From Nemania diffusa (Eukaryota; Ascomycota; Sordariomycetes; Xylariales; Xylariaceae): a stretch of 64,000 bases of DNA. Below the pieces are notes generated by a model. That model saw only the letters and a list, made by a program, of their open reading frames with translations, ran no database searches and had not been told where the DNA came from. Positions 59,898 through 64,000 of this stretch are shown piece by piece (the stretch's first letter is position 1; every line of letters begins with the position of its first letter). The DNA is taken from contig JBBPUQ010000010.1 of NCBI GenBank assembly GCA_038501195.1, positions 3,594,001 through 3,658,000 on the forward strand, read 5' to 3'. The translations under genes and the position numbers were made by a program.

Positions 59898-61292
59898 CTA
59901 CTCGAGATCGGCTTCCCTGTGCCGTAAAGTAAGCACCGCCTGCACGCAGTCGACCTTGTCAATACCAGTAGCAGCCCGCTCCTCATCCTTGATTCTCCAG
60001 ACCTCCTCGAGGTCCTGCTCGAGTCGCTCCAGCGACGGCAGATGCCTGTACTCGTACATAGCCCTGACGCGCCTCCGCGCTTGGTCTCGCAGCGTGCCGT
60101 CTATCGTCTCGCAGGCCGCCGTCCACAGCGGCCACGGGTGTCCCGCGACCAGCGCCGACTCGACGGGGACCTGGAGGAGGTGCTGCAGGCAGTCCCGCGC
60201 GTGCTTGAGGGTGCGCGGGTGCGGCGACCCGACGTTCTGCCAGAAGCGGTGCAGGTAGATGTACGCGGCCTCCTTGTAGGCGTGGATGGTGTGCGCGGCG
60301 TCGCCCTCGCGGCTCGCGGTGTCGACGATGCGCAGCGCGAGCTCGATGGCCCTGCCCTGGCCGTCGAGCGTGCCCTCGTCGCGCGTGTTCATGCTGCTGA
60401 TCTGGCCGATGACGAGCCACAGCATCTTGAGGCTGCCCACGGGCTCCAGGCCCCCCAGGAAGGGGATGTCGCCGCCGCCGAAGCCGATGACGGGCGGCGC
60501 GCCCCGGGACACGGAGCCGATGGCGTCGTGGTAGGAGCAGACGCTCAGCAGGAAGATGCCGGCGTCGCTGTCCCAGGTGCGCGGGTGGGCGCGCTCGATG
60601 ATGCCCTTGGCGCCCTTGAGGTGGTTGATGCCGGAGTTGGTGGTGAAGAGGCGGTTGGTGATCTGCAGGACCATGACGACGGCGAGGGAGACGAGGGGGT
60701 TGGCTGTGTCTATGGTCTTCCACAGCGAAGAAACGGATTCGGTCTCCAGCTCGGTCGCGGTGTTCAGGAGTAAAGGATCCGCTTTCAAGACGCTGAGGTG
60801 GCGCGCAGCCATGAAGCATATCGCCGAGCGGAGGGCCGGCGATTCGGTGATCATGGGGGTCACATGGACGTGGAATAGGTTCTGTCTCGTCGGTGCCATC
60901 GTGATCAGCGAGGCCAGGGTATTTGCCCAGTGGTCGAGCAGATACGCATATCGTGGCGCGATTCCACTGCTCATAGCGCGAGGTGATGGTGATGCCGCGG
61001 CGGCTGCTGCTGTCGTCGCGAGCAGGGACTGTCGCCTGGCCAAAGTTAAAGTTGTTGTTGATGATGCTTTTCGGTTGCGGGCTCCTTTAGGGGCTTTCTT
61101 AACCTGTTGAGGCGGCTTCATGGGGCTCTGCCACTTGAGCCTAAGGCCATAGCCCTGACATTGTTTCTCGAGCCGCATGCACCGGCCACAGTTGGGTTTC
61201 TGCTCATCACATTTGTATCCGTCTTCCCTGCATGTTAAGCATCCCGTTCGCGTCCGTTTGAAAGGTCTCTTGGGGGAGGTTGGAAGAAGCAT
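59898..61292 (-). CDS. Zn2Cys6 transcription factor
   Basis: Single exon, 464 residues. The N-terminal zinc cluster is TGCLTCREDGYKCDEQKP followed by NCGRCMRLEKQCQGYG, with the C-x2-C-x6-C-x6-C-x2-C-x6-C spacing, preceded by basic PKRPFKRTR. The usual basic loop between the second and third Cys is acidic here (REDGYK in place of, for example, RxRHKK), which may alter DNA binding. A basic, Lys/Arg-rich linker and an Ala-rich stretch follow. The remainder resembles the fungal_trans_2-type helical domain (HLSVLKADPLLLNTATELETESVSS; HAYKEAAYIYLHRFWQNVGSPHP). It converges on the GPI-anchored protein gene. Targets are unknown. High coding GC leaves long open frames in other phases; those were discarded because only this frame has the zinc cluster and family-like helices. 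Confidence 0.87.
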   Translation of the reverse strand: MLLPTSPKRPFKRTRTGCLTCREDGYKCDEQKPNCGRCMRLEKQCQGYGLRLKWQSPMKPPQQVKKAPKGARNRKASSTTTLTLARRQSLLATTAAAAAASPSPRAMSSGIAPRYAYLLDHWANTLASLITMAPTRQNLFHVHVTPMITESPALRSAICFMAARHLSVLKADPLLLNTATELETESVSSLWKTIDTANPLVSLAVVMVLQITNRLFTTNSGINHLKGAKGIIERAHPRTWDSDAGIFLLSVCSYHDAIGSVSRGAPPVIGFGGGDIPFLGGLEPVGSLKMLWLVIGQISSMNTRDEGTLDGQGRAIELALRIVDTASREGDAAHTIHAYKEAAYIYLHRFWQNVGSPHPRTLKHARDCLQHLLQVPVESALVAGHPWPLWTAACETIDGTLRDQARRRVRAMYEYRHLPSLERLEQDLEEVWRIKDEERAATGIDKVDCVQAVLTLRHREADLE

Positions 61293-63693
61293 TGGAATAT
61301 GTGAGGAATAGTTTCGGAAGACTCAGAAGGCTATCTAGAATCTAGCTAAAGTAGGATAGCGTGGCGTAGTTGAATTCGGCAAGTCAAGAGAGCCAGAAAA
61401 AGCAGCAACCATCTCCCCTTTCACAGAACATCTATCTAAGAGCCTCATGGCTTCCGGGAATAGCGCACATCAAACCCGCGATACATAAATAGCTGCATGA
61501 CGGCCTGCCGCATCATCATCATCAGGCTCCCAGACGGCACCGAGCGACGACGGCAGGTATGTGTACGTAACATTCCGGAGGAGGGGCGGTTTGTGTCAGT
61601 CAGCTCAAGGGGAAATCCTACTGTGACCTTAATGCTTAATGCAGTCAATATCTCCAACATATACACGACCCTATTCGCCGTTGACATGCTATCGGTATGA
61701 GGCTTGGCGCTAATTTGCCCGAGAAATCAGGGCACGCATCCAAGGTGTGCAAATTGAGGGCGAATAGAGAGTCGATAGAGAGTCGATAGAGAGGGCGCAG
61801 CGGGCACCAAAAGGCACAAAAGGCACAAGAGGCACAAAAGACATACCATGAAGCATCAAGGTTTGGAGATGAACCAAGGAGCTGTGTAGTTTGGTAATGC
61901 GTACCTAATTATAGGTGACAGAGATGCAACCAGTATTTTTATTAGGTATTGTGCCGGCTGGCTGCAGCGGTTTAGGTATTCATTTAATCACTACTTACTT
62001 ACTTTTACTTAGACCCCTATCGAACACCTGCTTGCTTACCTATTCTGTACTTACAACCACTGTACGCTGCGTAGAACGTTGTGGTTCTATCTAACCTTTC
62101 AAGCGATCCGCGGTTAGGGATATTACAAGCGCCATCTGTTGCAAGAGAACAGCATGTTACACGCGTGTTACTAGACTCTTCTATTACACTAGAAAACCCC
62201 TTTTCATATTAACTTCGAACAGGCAAATTCGACAAGAACGCGCCATACTTTTGCTGTAACATAACAAACTGTCTAGAGTCTAGAAACGCTAGCCGAGACT
62301 CTTATCATTAAACCTCGAGTCCTAGATCTGGATTACCTACAGGATCATATGAGAGCGCCCAAAGATGGGGTCCCCTCGTGTTAGTAAGCAATTTGAAAGG
62401 GTAAGTATGTAGGTAACTTGATAAGATCTGTCACACGTATGCATACGCCTACGAGTAACAGCACGGAGATTATCTCTTCAAATGTTTTCGGGACCGTGAA
62501 TCTACGGGTAGATAAGCACTAGGTCCGGGCAATAAGCTGATGAAATCAATACTGGGTATTTTTAAAGTATGCATACTTCGCCTCCCCCGGAGATGTTACT
62601 TGATTTATAGATATAAGATATAACGCCTAGAATAATAGCCAGTTGCTTAAATATATAATATGCTGCTAATAGTCAATCTAGGCAGGGGAGAGTGGAGCCC
62701 GCAAGGGTTGAAAAAGAAAAAGTCACGGTGCCGAAGAGGCGGGGTTACTTAAGGAAAGATGTAGGCAGGCTTTACAGAGTACTTAATCTACCTAGGTTCT
62801 ATGTTTTACCAAACGCCAAGCATGCAGTGAACTAGGCTTAGCGCACTTGCCGCTTTTTCTCAGGCTCGGTTGCTGATCACGTAGGGCTTAGATTATTTGC
62901 GCTCCAGTTAATACCGATACATGAAGTTTTCCCGCGCCTCGAGCGATTATCTTGCTTCGTAGAGTGCGCCTTTACCGCCTGGCTTTTTCCTTTTACAATC
63001 ATCTTAAATAGAATAAGACGATACCGCAGAGATACTTCCGGTAGAGATCATCTTTTCGTGTTGTGTTTCGTTGCTGATATGGACTAGGAAGTTCGATGAG
63101 TGCTTTCAGGTGAGCTTCTTCTACGTCTTAAAGTTGTTTATGATTCCCTGTATTGACTTGCAAATGAGTATACTACCCGCCCTATTGCATGTATCATAGG
63201 TCGTTGAGATCCTAGAGTGTTCTAAGCGAATCTCTCACTCTTGCCAGGAAGCTTTCACGACCATACCAGCCGCTTAGGCGTTTCCACCTGGGATCCGCCC
63301 CGACGCGCTTGCTCCAGTTCGCGTGTTTCTTCGCTCGGACTCTGAGCGACATTGCGATCAAGCTATTGCCTGAGAGCTCCCTTCGCAGAACACCGGGGAT
63401 GGTCAGCACTTCTGCAATCAACGGTCAGCACGAAATTGGTCATCAGCGAACCTTTGCTGAAATAGTGAGAAGCGCGCTGGGGGGGAAGGGCAATTACCCC
63501 AGATGGTGCGCGTAATTACACGCCATAGAGTCAATGGCAGTGGCGTATCAATCCCTAAGCAAATAGGGTAATACCAAATCAGCAGATGAACAGTCGCTCA
63601 TACCATGTGGTTATTTTCTCACATAAGATGTCTGTCGCTATACTGTAGGATACGTCCTTCAACTGAACCCAATGACTGTGCCTTAACTGAGCA
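61293..63693. other. Intergenic region, AT-rich
   Basis: Contains two short minisatellites (61764-61840) and many TAGGTA/TACTTAC runs. No gene or RNA feature is supported. Confidence 0.5.
61764..61840. repeat. Two adjacent short tandem arrays
   Basis: An 11-bp unit, ATAGAGAGTCG, occurs 2.7 times at 61764-61793, followed ten bases later by four copies of a 9-10-bp unit of the form GGCACAAAA at 61803-61840. Both lie about 470-550 bp upstream of the Zn2Cys6 gene start. Confidence 0.85.
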
Positions 63694-64000
63694 TTAATTC
63701 CTCCGTACGGGGACTACAACAACGTACTTGCCGTCGAGAATCCACTCGTCGTTTGACTCGACGAGAGCCTGCACGGTACGTCGGGCGTCGTCTTCCGACA
63801 GGACGCCACCGGCTCTGGACTGGTGGAAAAGAGAGTCCAGTTCTAATACTGGTATCGAAAGCTGCTTGCCTAGTCGCCGTGCGAAAGTACTCTAGCGTCA
63901 GGATGCAGCATTAGACGAGTAGATACAGTGACATGATATTCTATACGGGGTATAAGTGGACGTACCTTTCCCGCTCCGATGACTCCAATAACTTGGATTC
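63694..64000 (-). CDS. P-loop NTPase/kinase-like protein, 3' part only
   Basis: Gene cut by the right end of the window. The last exon is 63891-63694 (stop at 63694-63696); the preceding exon begins beyond 64000 and ends at 63966. Joining across the 74-nt intron (GTACGT...CGCTAG) restores a Walker A motif: IQVIGVIGAGKSTFARRLGKQL. Downstream are LELDSLFHQ and NDEWILDGKYVVVV, matching the adenylate-kinase-like P-loop family often annotated as DNA topology modulation (FlaR-like) proteins, which have a D-x-x-x-(F/W) after beta-2 and a (W)I-x-(D/E)-G-(N/K)-Y strand. Typical members continue about 80-100 residues further, so this protein, ending VPVRRN shortly after, looks short at the C-terminus and may be truncated or differently spliced. 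Confidence 0.65.

Noticed and set aside
59983..60819. Long minus-strand frame and its plus-strand partner at 60042-60773
   Set aside because: Shadows of the GC-rich Zn2Cys6 gene; composed of His/Arg/Pro or Asp/Val/Ala typical of wrong-frame GC-rich DNA.
1..64000. tRNA, rRNA, CRISPR arrays, intact transposons, telomere repeats
   Set aside because: Scanned for tRNA T-arm motifs, spaced direct repeats, transposase, reverse transcriptase or integrase motifs and TTAGGG arrays; nothing convincing was seen.

Overview
This is nuclear DNA of a filamentous ascomycete (Pezizomycotina). Genes carry short introns (about 50-285 nt) with GTAAGT/GTATGT-type donors and CTAAC-type branch points. The gene set is fungal throughout: Zn2Cys6 regulators, a CBM1-GH6 cellobiohydrolase, GrrA, Mug190 and a GPI-anchored secreted protein. 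Coding DNA is GC-rich while gaps are AT-rich, with many TAGG/CTAC tetranucleotide runs. A plant-biomass-degrading sordariomycete-like fungus would fit, but class-level placement is a guess.

Layout. 1-4.4 kb has no recognisable gene. 4.4-18 kb is core cell biology: an ammonium transporter (+), then four minus-strand genes: Mug190-type C2/SMP membrane-contact protein, a small SAM methyltransferase, a repeat-rich Pro/Ala/Thr protein with a Cys cluster, and the AP-2 mu subunit. 19.9-21.6 kb is a secreted cellobiohydrolase II. 23.2-34.5 kb is an accessory block of enzymes: SDR, UbiA-type prenyltransferase, secreted BBE-like FAD oxidase, cupin protein and a second SDR. 38.1-40.6 kb is the SCF F-box/LRR protein GrrA. 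41.6-51.3 kb holds a PsiD-like/phosphatidylserine-decarboxylase-family enzyme, a Zn2Cys6 regulator, a 68-residue protein, a possible unrecognised small three-exon gene and an MFS sugar-type transporter. 51.3-57.5 kb is an AT-rich gene desert. 57.5-64 kb has a GPI-anchored secreted protein, a second Zn2Cys6 regulator and the 3' part of a P-loop kinase gene running off the window.

How they may work together. The strongest candidate for something undescribed is the 23.2-34.5 kb enzyme block, perhaps together with the decarboxylase, regulator and transporter beyond GrrA. A UbiA prenyltransferase, a covalent-flavin oxidase, two reductases and a cupin, with a PsiD-like amino-acid or phospholipid decarboxylase, a regulator and a transporter nearby, would suit a small pathway for a prenylated aromatic compound. 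No PKS, NRPS or terpene synthase is visible, so the prenyltransferase would have to act as the scaffold-forming step, or the grouping is accidental. Housekeeping grrA between the two halves argues for caution.

Gene models were spliced by hand from the sequence. All exon joins given keep frame; domain calls come from motif recognition, not searches.
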